Source: Pseudomonadota bacterium (GTDB lineage: Bacteria > Pseudomonadota > Gammaproteobacteria > Burkholderiales > Rhodocyclaceae). From it: a stretch of DNA of 64,000 bases. The notes below the pieces were generated by a model. It saw nothing but the letters and a program-made list of their open reading frames with translations, did no database searches and was not told the origin of the DNA. The DNA is taken from assembly GCA_018261895.1 (NCBI GenBank), contig JAGTRT010000010.1:1-64000 (forward strand), in the 5' to 3' direction. Shown one piece after another: positions 29,872-37,551 of this stretch. The position numbers and the translations under genes were made by a program. Every line of letters starts with the position of its first letter. Position 1 is the stretch's first letter.

Positions 29872-30615
29872 ATGGATTATCCCGAACGCTCCGGCAGGCT
29901 GTCAATTTTACCCCAGCCCGAAGACCTCAAACGCCTCGGCCGGAAAATCCTCGATGCCGTGCTGCCGGGGAGTTGCCTGCTGTGCGCCGCCGACAGTCCG
30001 GGCAGCCTGCTTTGCCCGGGCTGCACCGACGATCTCCCCCGCCTCCCCGAAGCGCTCTGCCCGATCTGCGCCATCCCGACCACCCACGGCGAGCGCTGCG
30101 GCACCTGCCTGAGCAAGCCGCCGGCCTTCGACCGCACCGTCGCGCTGTACGCCTACGACTTCCCGGCCGACCGCATCGTCCATGCGCTCAAATACGGCCA
30201 CCAGTTGCCGGTGGCCGACTGGGCGGGACGACAGCTGGCCGACAAACTGGCCGGCACCCGGCTCGACCACGTCATTCCCCTGCCCCTGCACCCCGAACGC
30301 CTGCGCGAACGCGGCTTCAATCAGTCGGCCGAGATTGGGAAGGCATTTCAATTTTGGGCAAAAATTCCGGTTGACCGTGAAAGCCTGCTGCGCACGCGCG
30401 CCACGCCGCCCCAGGCCGCCATGCCGCACAAGGAACGCCACCAGAACGTCCGCGGCGCCTTCGAATGCCGCAAAGACTTCAGCGGGCAGCATCTGCTGCT
30501 CATCGACGACGTCATGACCACCGGCGCCACCGCCCGCGAATGCGCCCGCGTCCTCAAACTGCACGGCGCGGCCTCGGTCACCGTCGCCGTCATCGCCCGC
30601 GCGCTAAGACACTGA
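29872..30615 (+). CDS. comF: ComF family competence / phosphoribosyltransferase-like protein
   Basis: Protein of 247 residues needed for handling incoming single-stranded DNA in competent species. Cysteine-rich N-terminus (C35, C38, C48, C51, and CPIC, CGTC motifs at 63-79), then a PRT-like domain with PRPP loop IDDVMTTGAT (211-220). Residues 159-170 are encoded by a copy of repeat A in frame, with no apparent gain in length relative to the family. The start at 29872 is the best homology start; the ribosome binding site is weak. Upstream in-frame ATG at 29824 is possible. Confidence 0.88.
   Translation: MDYPERSGRLSILPQPEDLKRLGRKILDAVLPGSCLLCAADSPGSLLCPGCTDDLPRLPEALCPICAIPTTHGERCGTCLSKPPAFDRTVALYAYDFPADRIVHALKYGHQLPVADWAGRQLADKLAGTRLDHVIPLPLHPERLRERGFNQSAEIGKAFQFWAKIPVDRESLLRTRATPPQAAMPHKERHQNVRGAFECRKDFSGQHLLLIDDVMTTGATARECARVLKLHGAASVTVAVIARALRH
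30345..30378 (-). repeat. Family A repeat copy inside comF
   Basis: Reverse copy with exact core and a tail TTTTTGCCCAAAATTGAAAT. Read in the comF frame it gives FQFWAKIPVDRE. It falls in a variable linker between the GFNQSAEI and RTRATPPQ motifs. Confidence 0.9.
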
Positions 30616-30659
30616 ATTCGTGCTCTAATTCGCCCCCGTTACCGTTTGAAAGCCGTCGC

Positions 30660-31124
30660 GTGTTTGCCGTCGTTCTCTACCAGCCCGAAATTCCGCCCAA
30701 CACGGGCAACATCATTCGCCTGTGCGCCAACACGGGGGCCGAACTCCATCTCGTCGAGCCGCTCGGCTTCGACATCACCGACAAGGGCCTGCGCCGCGCC
30801 GGCCTGGATTATCACGAGTACGCCCGCGTCGTCCGGCACGCCGACTGGGCAGCCTGCAAGGCGGCATTGGCCGGCCGCCGGCTGTTCGCGATGACGACCA
30901 AGGGCACGGGCAGTCCCTTCTCGACGGCCCTGCAGGATCAGGATGTATTTGTCTTTGGGCGCGAAACCAGCGGACTGCCGCCCGAGGTCCTCGCCGAATT
31001 TCCACCGGAATATCGCCTCCGCCTGCCCATGCAGGCCGGCCAGCGCAGCCTCAACCTCTCCAACGCTGCCGCCGTTACGGTCTTCGAAGCCTGGCGCCAG
31101 GCCGGCTTCGCTGGCTCAAGCTAG
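30660..31124 (+). CDS. trmL: tRNA (cytidine/uridine-2 prime-O)-methyltransferase TrmL
   Basis: SPOUT methyltransferase of 154 residues that modifies the wobble base of tRNA-Leu. The trefoil-knot motifs NTGNIIRLCANTG, VFGRETSGLP and LNLSNAAAVTVFE are intact. The GTG at 30660 gives the standard length; the long upstream frame is noise. A structured palindrome begins at the last base of its stop codon. Confidence 0.93.
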   Translation: MFAVVLYQPEIPPNTGNIIRLCANTGAELHLVEPLGFDITDKGLRRAGLDYHEYARVVRHADWAACKAALAGRRLFAMTTKGTGSPFSTALQDQDVFVFGRETSGLPPEVLAEFPPEYRLRLPMQAGQRSLNLSNAAAVTVFEAWRQAGFAGSS

Positions 31125-31236
31125 AGGCGCTAACAAAATGCAGCGAAGCGGTCCTGGCTAGGCGTGCCGACGAAGACAGTACGATTAGTACGGCGAGGAG
31201 GCAACAACGACGCCAGGAGTATTTTGTTTGCGCCTC
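31124..31236. repeat. 113-base structured palindrome between trmL and gpsA
   Basis: Terminal arms GAGGCGCTAACAAAAT (31124-31139) and its complement (31221-31236) match at 15 of 16 bases. Inside, TCCTGGC (about 31152) and GCCAGGA (about 31212) pair again, and further short complementary stretches (AGTAC, CGTCG) lie in the centre. It fills the convergent gap exactly, from the trmL stop to the gpsA stop. It could fold as a long cruciform or RNA and serve as a two-way terminator. I have no family name for it. Confidence 0.7.
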
Positions 31237-32226
31237 TTAGGCGAGTTCTTCCTTCGGATCGCGGGCCATCAACTGCTCGACGGCCTGCGCTGCGTTCAAA
31301 CGACCGTCCAGCACCGCCGCCACAGCCGCACTGATCGGCATGTCGACCGCCAGTCGACGCGACAACTGATCGACTTCGCGGGCCGTATAAACGCCCTCGG
31401 CGACGTGGCCGAGTTCTTCCAGAATCTGCGGCAGCGACTTGTTCTGCGCCAGCGCCAGACCGACGCGACGATTGCGCGACAGGTCGCCCGTGCAGGTCAA
31501 AATGAGGTCGCCCATGCCGGCCAGCCCCATGAAGGTCTGCCGTTCGGCGCCCAGGGCCAGGCCAAGCCGGGCAATTTCCGCCAGGCCCCGCGTCATCAGC
31601 GCCGCGCGCGAGTTCAGGCCAAGGCCGAGCCCGTCGCACACGCCGGTCGCAATGGCCAGCACGTTCTTCACGGCACCTCCGACCTCGACGCCGACGAGGT
31701 CATCGTTGGCGTAAATCCGGAGGCGCGTCGTGTGCAACTGGCGCGCTGCTTCCCGCGCGAAAGCCGGATCGTTGGCTGCGAGCGCCACAGCCGTCGGCTG
31801 CCCCGCCGCCACTTCCTCGGCAAAACTGGGGCCGGACAAGGCGCCACATTTCACCTGTTCGCCCAGCACATCGATCACGACCTGATGCGGCAACTTGCCA
31901 CTACCCGCCTCGAAGCCCTTGCACACCCACAGCACCGGCAGCGTGCAGCCGATGGTCTTGAGGCGCTCGACCGTCGGGCGCAAGCCGGCAATTGGCGTCG
32001 CCACGATGAGCAATTCGGCCACGGCGACCGCGGCCTCGAAATCCGTCGCCACGGCGACCGATTCCGGCAACTTGTAGCCCGGGAAAAAGCGATGGTTTTC
32101 GCGCGTCGCCAGCAGATCCGCCGCGACGTCTTCCTCACGCGACCACAAGGTCAGGTCATGCTTGCCGGCGAAGGCGATCGCCAGCGCGGTACCCCAGGCA
32201 CCGGCCCCGAGCAGCGTGATTTTCAT
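31237..32226 (-). CDS. gpsA: Glycerol-3-phosphate dehydrogenase [NAD(P)+]
   Basis: Cytoplasmic enzyme of 329 residues that makes sn-glycerol-3-phosphate for phospholipids. Rossmann motif LGAGAWGTALA at residues 6-16, AVKNVLAIATGVCDGLGLGLNSRAAL with the catalytic lysine, and GAERQTFMGLAGMGDLILTC. Start overlaps the SH3 gene stop by 4 bases, in the leftward run secB, SH3, gpsA. Confidence 0.97.
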   Translation of the reverse strand: MKITLLGAGAWGTALAIAFAGKHDLTLWSREEDVAADLLATRENHRFFPGYKLPESVAVATDFEAAVAVAELLIVATPIAGLRPTVERLKTIGCTLPVLWVCKGFEAGSGKLPHQVVIDVLGEQVKCGALSGPSFAEEVAAGQPTAVALAANDPAFAREAARQLHTTRLRIYANDDLVGVEVGGAVKNVLAIATGVCDGLGLGLNSRAALMTRGLAEIARLGLALGAERQTFMGLAGMGDLILTCTGDLSRNRRVGLALAQNKSLPQILEELGHVAEGVYTAREVDQLSRRLAVDMPISAAVAAVLDGRLNAAQAVEQLMARDPKEELA

Positions 32227-32669
32227 AGGCCCCAGACCTGCGTGGAACGGATGTAGCCGGTGGCGCCATCGCGATGGCGAACCTTGGCCCAGCCCGGCGC
32301 GGCGGGCTCGATGAATTCAACGGCGACCCATTTGTCCAGTTCGGCCAGCACCGGGGATTCCGGCTTGTCCGACTGGCGGATTTCCGCTTTCGGCGCGGTC
32401 ACGACCAGCGTCCGCTTATCGACCAGGTTGCGCGACTCCAGCCAGGCCAGCGTCCCTTCGGCATCGCGTACCTTGAGCCAGCCTTCCAGCTTGACGACGA
32501 CCTCGACCGGCGTCTGCGCCTTGATCAGGTACAGCTTCTTGCCCTGCAGCGACGGCGCATCGAAAAGGATGGCCGCCGGCACGCCAACCGAACGGTAGTC
32601 GATGGCCAGTGCCGCACCGGCGGCACTGATCAGCGAGAGGGCGACAAGCGCGCGACGCCAGATGGTCAT
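32223..32669 (-). CDS. Periplasmic protein with tandem SH3-like domains
   Basis: Protein of 148 residues: signal peptide 1-22 (RRALVALSLISAAGAALA), then two bacterial SH3-like domains (about 25-85 and 88-145, the second ending GATGYIRSTQVWGL). Such domains bind peptidoglycan peptides or partner proteins. No enzyme domain. Sits between secB (6 bases upstream) and gpsA. Confidence 0.85.
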   Translation of the reverse strand: MTIWRRALVALSLISAAGAALAIDYRSVGVPAAILFDAPSLQGKKLYLIKAQTPVEVVVKLEGWLKVRDAEGTLAWLESRNLVDKRTLVVTAPKAEIRQSDKPESPVLAELDKWVAVEFIEPAAPGWAKVRHRDGATGYIRSTQVWGL

Positions 32670-32674
32670 GTTTG

Positions 32675-33142
32675 TTACTGAATCGAAGCGTCGGCCGGCG
32701 CACCGGCGGCGGCTTCCTGCTGCTGCAGGCGCTGCATGTACATGCCTTCGAAATTGACCGGCTGCAGCACGATCGGCTGGAAGCCGGCGCGGGTGACGGC
32801 ATCCGACACGGTTTCGCGAGCGTACGGGAACAGGATGTTCGGGCAGGCCACGGCAATCAGCGGCTCGACCTGGTCTTCCGGCACGTTCTGGATGCGGAAG
32901 ATGCCACCCTGGCCGACTTCAACCAGGAAAACCGTCTTTTCGCCCAGCTTGGCTGTCACGGTCACGGTCAGCACAACTTCGAAAACGCCTTCGCCAACGG
33001 CGCGGCCGTTGCTGTTGAGCTTGATCTCGACCTGCGGCGCTTCGCGCTCCAGGAAGATTTCCGGAGCATTCGGCACTTCAACGGACAGATCCTTGATGTA
33101 AAGCTTTTCGATACCGAAGACGGGTTGCGCGTTTTGTTCCAT
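32675..33142 (-). CDS. secB: Protein-export chaperone SecB
   Basis: Tetrameric cytoplasmic chaperone of 155 residues that keeps preproteins unfolded and hands them to SecA. FGIEKLYIKDLSVEVPNAPEIF, CPNILFPYARE and GFQPIVLQPVNFEGMYMQRL are diagnostic. Full length. The grxC-secB-gpsA order resembles E. coli. Confidence 0.97.
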   Translation of the reverse strand: MEQNAQPVFGIEKLYIKDLSVEVPNAPEIFLEREAPQVEIKLNSNGRAVGEGVFEVVLTVTVTAKLGEKTVFLVEVGQGGIFRIQNVPEDQVEPLIAVACPNILFPYARETVSDAVTRAGFQPIVLQPVNFEGMYMQRLQQQEAAAGAPADASIQ

Positions 33143-33173
33143 GGTTTTCTTTCAGAAGTTAAATCGGTTCAGG

Positions 33174-33434
33174 TCAGCCTTCGAGCAGGGGTTTCAGCTT
33201 ACCCGCCGCATCGAGAGCATAGAGATCGTCACAGCCACCCACGTGGGTATCGCCGATGAAGATTTGCGGCACTGTACGCCGCTGAGTTTTCTGCATCATT
33301 TCATCGCGACGATCCGGATCGAGATCGACACGAATTTCCTCGATCTGCGTCACGCCCCGGGCGCCCAGCAATTGCTTGGCACGGACGCAGAACGGACAGA
33401 CCGCGGTCGTATACATGAGCACGTGTGCGGTCAT
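33174..33434 (-). CDS. grxC: Glutaredoxin 3
   Basis: Thiol-disulfide oxidoreductase of 86 residues using glutathione. Active site CPFC (residues 13-16), TVPQIFIGDTHVGGCDDL binds glutathione. The start MTAHVLMYTT gives the standard length and overlaps the rhodanese stop by 4 bases; longer in-frame start is not conserved. Confidence 0.95.
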   Translation of the reverse strand: MTAHVLMYTTAVCPFCVRAKQLLGARGVTQIEEIRVDLDPDRRDEMMQKTQRRTVPQIFIGDTHVGGCDDLYALDAAGKLKPLLEG

Positions 33435-33856
33435 TTGTTCTTGCCGCCCTTTTTCACCGGATAACCGGCACCGACCCAGGCGTCGACGCCGCCGGCCAGG
33501 TTGTACAGCTTCTCGAAGCCCTGCTTCTTGAGCTCGCCGCACGCCTTGTTCGAGCGCATGCCCGACGCGCAGCAGACGATGACCGGCTTGTCCTTGAATT
33601 TCTCGAGCTCGCCCAGACGCTCGGCCAGCTTGCTCACCGGAATGTTCTTCGCTTCCGGCAGATGCCCGGCGGCAAACTCGTCCGCCTCACGCACGTCGAG
33701 AATGTGGGCATCCTCGCGATTGATGAGCTGGGTCGCCTCGACCGGCCCGACGCTGTTGCCGGACGGACGCATGAGCACGGGCCAGAGCAGCGACAAGCCG
33801 CTGACGACGACCAGCGAAATCAGCAGGATATTTTGGTTGATAAACTCCATCGGCAT
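33431..33856 (-). CDS. Membrane-anchored rhodanese-like sulfurtransferase
   Basis: Protein of 141 residues with one N-terminal TM helix (about 8-28) and a single rhodanese domain. The active loop CCASGMRS carries the catalytic cysteine that forms a persulfide. Similar to E. coli YibN, also next to grxC and secB. Located directly downstream of a BigR/SqrR-type regulator, which suggests a link to sulfide or persulfide stress. Confidence 0.9.
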   Translation of the reverse strand: MPMEFINQNILLISLVVVSGLSLLWPVLMRPSGNSVGPVEATQLINREDAHILDVREADEFAAGHLPEAKNIPVSKLAERLGELEKFKDKPVIVCCASGMRSNKACGELKKQGFEKLYNLAGGVDAWVGAGYPVKKGGKNK

Positions 33857-33859
33857 TGC

Positions 33860-34177
33860 TTAAACCCCTGTTCCACAAAAAACTTCGCGCATCATGCCGA
33901 CAAGCTGCAGGGTGCGCTGATCGCCCACCCGGTAATAGACTCGGTTGGCGTCCTTGCGGGTGACCAGCACGCCTTTCTCACGCAGGATGGCCAGATGCTG
34001 GGAGATATTGCTTTGCGACGTCCCCACGGCATCGACGATTTCCTGCACGCACGCCTCCTGATCGCCAAGCACACAAAGGATCTTGAGGCGCAGCGGGTGG
34101 GCGATGGATTTCAGCGCACGGGCGGCCAACTCGATGTGCTCCTGCTTGTCGATCAAACTGAAGGATGGCGTTTCCAA
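33860..34177 (-). CDS. ArsR-family regulator of BigR/SqrR type (persulfide-sensing)
   Basis: Winged-helix repressor of about 105 residues. HTH SQSNISQHLAILREKG and wing NRVYYRV are clear. It lacks the CxC metal motif of arsenic sensors, but has cysteines in KILCVL (C35) and EVFC (C101), 66 residues apart, the same spacing as the sulfur-sensing pair of SqrR. The start is uncertain: the ATG at 34207 overlaps a TATAAT -10 hexamer and has no ribosome binding site, whereas TTG at 34177 has GAGG upstream and gives family length. Confidence 0.8.
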   Translation of the reverse strand: METPSFSLIDKQEHIELAARALKSIAHPLRLKILCVLGDQEACVQEIVDAVGTSQSNISQHLAILREKGVLVTRKDANRVYYRVGDQRTLQLVGMMREVFCGTGV

Positions 34178-34252
34178 GATAAAACCTCGTTTCGATGAAT
34201 GGCGCATTATAAAATAGCGTTTTGCGTTTCGCTTAATCCAATTCACTCATCG

Positions 34253-35665
34253 ATGATCCTCGGACACAACCGGACTGGCCTGCGCTGGCCACGATGCAGC
34301 AGCAAGAAGCTGACGGCGGCGCTGATTGCCGCCGTTTTTCTTGGTAGCGCACCGGCCGGGGCCAAACCGGCCGCCGAAAAAAAATCCGCACCAGCCGTCG
34401 CCTCGCCTGAAATCGCCGAAAAGCAGGCCGACCTCGGCGAATTGCGCAGCCGCATCGAGGGCCTGCGCAAGGAATTGTCCGCCAACGAGGAAAACAAGGC
34501 CGATGCCGGCGACCGTCTGCGCGAATCGGACCGGCAGATTTCCCGCCTCCAGCGCGAGTTGCATGAGCTGACCGACACGCGCAGCCAGCTTGAACGCAAG
34601 CTCAAGAACCTCGAACAGCAATCCCAGGAACTCGGCGTGACCTTGAACCAGCAGCAGTCCCAACTGGAAAAGCTGCTCTACAAGCAATACCTGCGCGGCA
34701 ACCCGGATTCGCTGCAACTGCTGCTCAACGGCGACGACCCCAACCAGATGGCGCGCGATCTGCACTATTTGTCGGCCATCGCCCTGACTCGCGCCGAGCT
34801 GATGGGCGAGATCGCCGCCACGCTCGACAAGAAGAAGTCACTGGCGGCCGATGCCAAGGAGCGCAGTGCCGAACTGGCCGAGATCGAAGCCGAACAGCAA
34901 AAACGCCATGCCGATCTAAAAAAACAGCGCGAAGAACGACAGACCCTGTACGCGCAGATCTCCAGCAAGGTGAACGCCCAGCGCAAGGAAATCGGCAACC
35001 TCCAGCAAAACGAAAAGCGGATGACCCAGCTCATCGACCGCCTGTCGAAAATCCTTGCCGCCCAGGCCGCCAAGGCCGAAGCCGCCCGCCTGGCTGAAGC
35101 GCGCCGGGCCGCCGCCCAGCAGAAGGAACGCGAGAGGGAGCGGGACAAGGAAAAACGCCATTCGCAGACGGAAGAGCGGGAAGTTGCCCGCACCACACCG
35201 AGCGTCGAACCCACTCGCCCGCGCTCCGTCGAAGCCGAGAACCGCTACGAACCCGCCCCCAGCGACGGCAGCTTCGCCCGCCAGCGCGGCAACCTTCGCC
35301 TGCCGGTGCGTGGCTCAGTCTCCGGTCGCTTCGGCTCGGCACGCGACGGCGGCGGCACCTGGCGCGGGCTGTTCATCAAGGCCGGCTCGGGCAGCGAGGT
35401 CAAGGCCATCGCCGGCGGCCGCGTGGTTTTCTCGGAATGGATGCGCGGTTTCGGCAATCTGCTGATTGTCGATCACGGCGACGCCTACCTGTCGATCTAC
35501 GGCAATAACGATTCGCTGCTCAAACAGGTCGGCCAGGCCGTGAGGGGCGGAGAAACAATCGCCACCGTGGGTAACAGCGGAGGCAACCCGGATTCCGGTT
35601 TATACTTTGAACTCCGCCACCAAGGGCAACCGATCGACCCGATGAAATGGGCCAGCTTGAAATGA
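34253..35665 (+). CDS. envC: Murein hydrolase activator EnvC
   Basis: Periplasmic coiled-coil protein of about 470 residues. Signal region 15-38, long coiled coil (about 55-320, rich in E, K, Q, L and R), then a LytM domain (about 350-470). The LytM zinc ligands are degenerate (RGLFIKA and HGDAYLSIYGN), as in true EnvC, which activates amidases and does not cut itself. ATGA overlap with ctpA. Start at 34253 is the best of several; 34199 is in frame but lies in the regulator promoter. Confidence 0.9.
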   Translation: MILGHNRTGLRWPRCSSKKLTAALIAAVFLGSAPAGAKPAAEKKSAPAVASPEIAEKQADLGELRSRIEGLRKELSANEENKADAGDRLRESDRQISRLQRELHELTDTRSQLERKLKNLEQQSQELGVTLNQQQSQLEKLLYKQYLRGNPDSLQLLLNGDDPNQMARDLHYLSAIALTRAELMGEIAATLDKKKSLAADAKERSAELAEIEAEQQKRHADLKKQREERQTLYAQISSKVNAQRKEIGNLQQNEKRMTQLIDRLSKILAAQAAKAEAARLAEARRAAAQQKERERERDKEKRHSQTEEREVARTTPSVEPTRPRSVEAENRYEPAPSDGSFARQRGNLRLPVRGSVSGRFGSARDGGGTWRGLFIKAGSGSEVKAIAGGRVVFSEWMRGFGNLLIVDHGDAYLSIYGNNDSLLKQVGQAVRGGETIATVGNSGGNPDSGLYFELRHQGQPIDPMKWASLK

Positions 35666-37044
35666 GCAAAACGAAAACCATTAGCTTGACCGCACTGATC
35701 AGCCTCAACTTCCCGGCCATGGCCGACAAGGAAGCCAAGCAGGGGCTGCCCATCGACGAGTTGCGCACCTTTGCCGAGGTCTACAGCGCCATCAAGCAGG
35801 GCTACGTCGAGCCGGTCGAAGACAAGAAGATGATCACCAATGCCATTTCCGGCATGCTGTCCAACCTCGATCCGCACTCGACCTACCTCGATGCCGATGC
35901 CTTCAAGGATCTGCAGGTCGGCACACAAGGCGAATTCGGCGGACTGGGCATTGAAGTCGGCATGGAAGACGGACTGGTCAAGGTCGTTTCGCCGATCGAG
36001 GACACCCCGGCCTATCGCGCTGGCGTCAAGGCGGGTGACCTGATCTTCAAGCTCGACGAAACGCCGGTCAAAGGACTGACGCTGTCCGAGGCCGTCAAGA
36101 AGATGCGCGGCAAGCCGAAGACACCGATCAAGCTGTCGATCATCCGCAAGGGCGAAACGAAGCCGATCGAACTCACCCTGGTCCGCGAAGTCATCAAGGT
36201 GCAGAGCGTCAAATCCAAGCTCGTCGAGCCGGGCTACGGCTGGGTTCGCGTCACGCAGTTCCAGGAAAACACCATCGCAGAGGTCGCCAAGCACGTTTCC
36301 GCTCTCTACAAGGATGGCAACAAGCTGCAGGGCCTCGTGCTCGACCTGCGCAACGATCCGGGCGGCCTGCTCAACGGCGCCATCGGCGTTTCCGCGGCCT
36401 TCCTGCCGCCCGACGTCAAGGTCGTGTCGACCGACGGCCGCACGGCGGATGCCAAGCAGGAATTCCGGGCCCGGGCGCAGGACTACCTGCGTGGCGGCAA
36501 GGATGATCCGCTCAAGAACCTGCCCGTCGAAGCCAAGAAGGTGCCGATGGTCGTGCTGGTCAATGGCGGGTCGGCGTCGGCATCGGAAATCGTCGCCGGC
36601 GCGCTGCAGGATCACAAGCGCGCCATCATCGTCGGCACCCAGACCTTCGGCAAGGGCTCGGTGCAGTCCGTCCTGCCGCTGCCCAACAACACCGCCATCA
36701 AGCTGACCACGGCCCGCTACTACACGCCGGAAGGGCGCTCCATCCAGGCCAAGGGAATCACGCCGGACATCGTCGTCGAGGAAAGCGCCAACGGCAACAG
36801 CAGCGGCATGCGCCTGCGCGAGGCTGATCTGGATCGCCACCTGAGCAACGATCGCGAAAAGGAAGCGGCCAAGCAGGAAGCCAAGGCCTCGGCCAAGCCG
36901 GTCAAGAATGGCAAGGACAAGAAGGAAGACGCCGAGGATGAAATGCCGCAACGCCTGGAATACGCCACCAAGGCCGACTACCAGTTCCAGCAGGCGCTGA
37001 ATCTTCTCAAGGGCCTGCAGATCATGCAGAATAAAGCCCAATAG
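35662..37044 (+). CDS. ctpA: C-terminal processing peptidase CtpA (S41)
   Basis: Periplasmic serine protease of 460 residues. PDZ domain (about 80-165, EFGGLGIEVG...), peptidase with catalytic Ser in NGGSASASEIVAGALQD and Lys in GTQTFGKGSVQSVLPL, followed by a charged tail. Coupled to envC, as in other proteobacteria where both act in wall remodelling. The N-terminal signal (MSKTKTISLTALISLNFPAMA) is short, with a hydrophobic core of only about 11 residues; a small in-frame loss is possible. Confidence 0.92.
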   Translation: MSKTKTISLTALISLNFPAMADKEAKQGLPIDELRTFAEVYSAIKQGYVEPVEDKKMITNAISGMLSNLDPHSTYLDADAFKDLQVGTQGEFGGLGIEVGMEDGLVKVVSPIEDTPAYRAGVKAGDLIFKLDETPVKGLTLSEAVKKMRGKPKTPIKLSIIRKGETKPIELTLVREVIKVQSVKSKLVEPGYGWVRVTQFQENTIAEVAKHVSALYKDGNKLQGLVLDLRNDPGGLLNGAIGVSAAFLPPDVKVVSTDGRTADAKQEFRARAQDYLRGGKDDPLKNLPVEAKKVPMVVLVNGGSASASEIVAGALQDHKRAIIVGTQTFGKGSVQSVLPLPNNTAIKLTTARYYTPEGRSIQAKGITPDIVVEESANGNSSGMRLREADLDRHLSNDREKEAAKQEAKASAKPVKNGKDKKEDAEDEMPQRLEYATKADYQFQQALNLLKGLQIMQNKAQ

Positions 37045-37064
37045 TTCATTGACCGGGAGGGATG

Positions 37065-37469
37065 ATGGCCAACACAGCAGACCTCAAGAAAAATCGGGAG
37101 ATCCTGTTCTCCAAGTTCCCGCCCGGGCAGGTGCCCGAGGCGGCCGACGATCTTAAACGACTGGACGAGCTTGAGGTCGAAGCCAAGCACGAACGACGTT
37201 CGCTCGGCGTGAGTTACGACCTGCAGCAGCACACCCTGCGCGAGCTCGACGAACATCTGGTCGACAAGGGCTATCACCTCGACAACACGCTATTCACCAA
37301 GCTGACCCGGGCCTTGATCTACTACGTTGAAGACACCCAGTTGCACAACATCGGCGCCCCGGAAAAACGCCTCAAGCGCTCGGCACAGGAAGCCTACGTT
37401 AACGCCTGGGAACACCACCCGCACGGCGACCACGACGACACACCGCCGGAGTGGCGGGAATACAAGTAG
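37065..37469 (+). CDS. Conserved hypothetical protein
   Basis: Soluble, charged protein of 134 residues, mostly helical in pattern, with no signal peptide or TM. Visible features are a DLKRLDELEVEAKHERRSLGVSYDLQQHTLRELDEHL stretch and a His-rich acidic end (EHHPHGDHDDTPPEWREYK). I do not recognise a family with a known function. GGGAGG is well placed for the second of two adjacent ATGs (37065). It is separated from moeB only by a family B repeat. Confidence 0.6.
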   Translation: MANTADLKKNREILFSKFPPGQVPEAADDLKRLDELEVEAKHERRSLGVSYDLQQHTLRELDEHLVDKGYHLDNTLFTKLTRALIYYVEDTQLHNIGAPEKRLKRSAQEAYVNAWEHHPHGDHDDTPPEWREYK

Positions 37470-37551
37470 TTGCTAGTCGCCAGTTGCTGGTTGCCAGCAA
37501 CGGCAATCCGGCGTTCCTGCTGACGACTGGCAACTTAGCACTAGCAACTTA
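37470..37551. repeat. Family B palindromic spacer 2
   Basis: The complete gap between a stop codon and the moeB ATG is an imperfect palindrome of GTTGCTAGTCGCCAGTTGC-like units, mirrored at the right by their complement. The repeat runs up to the moeB ATG, and no Shine-Dalgarno sequence can be seen before it. Confidence 0.75.

Noticed and set aside
34253-35665. EnvC as an active LytM peptidase
   Set aside because: Zinc ligands are replaced, as in known EnvC activators.
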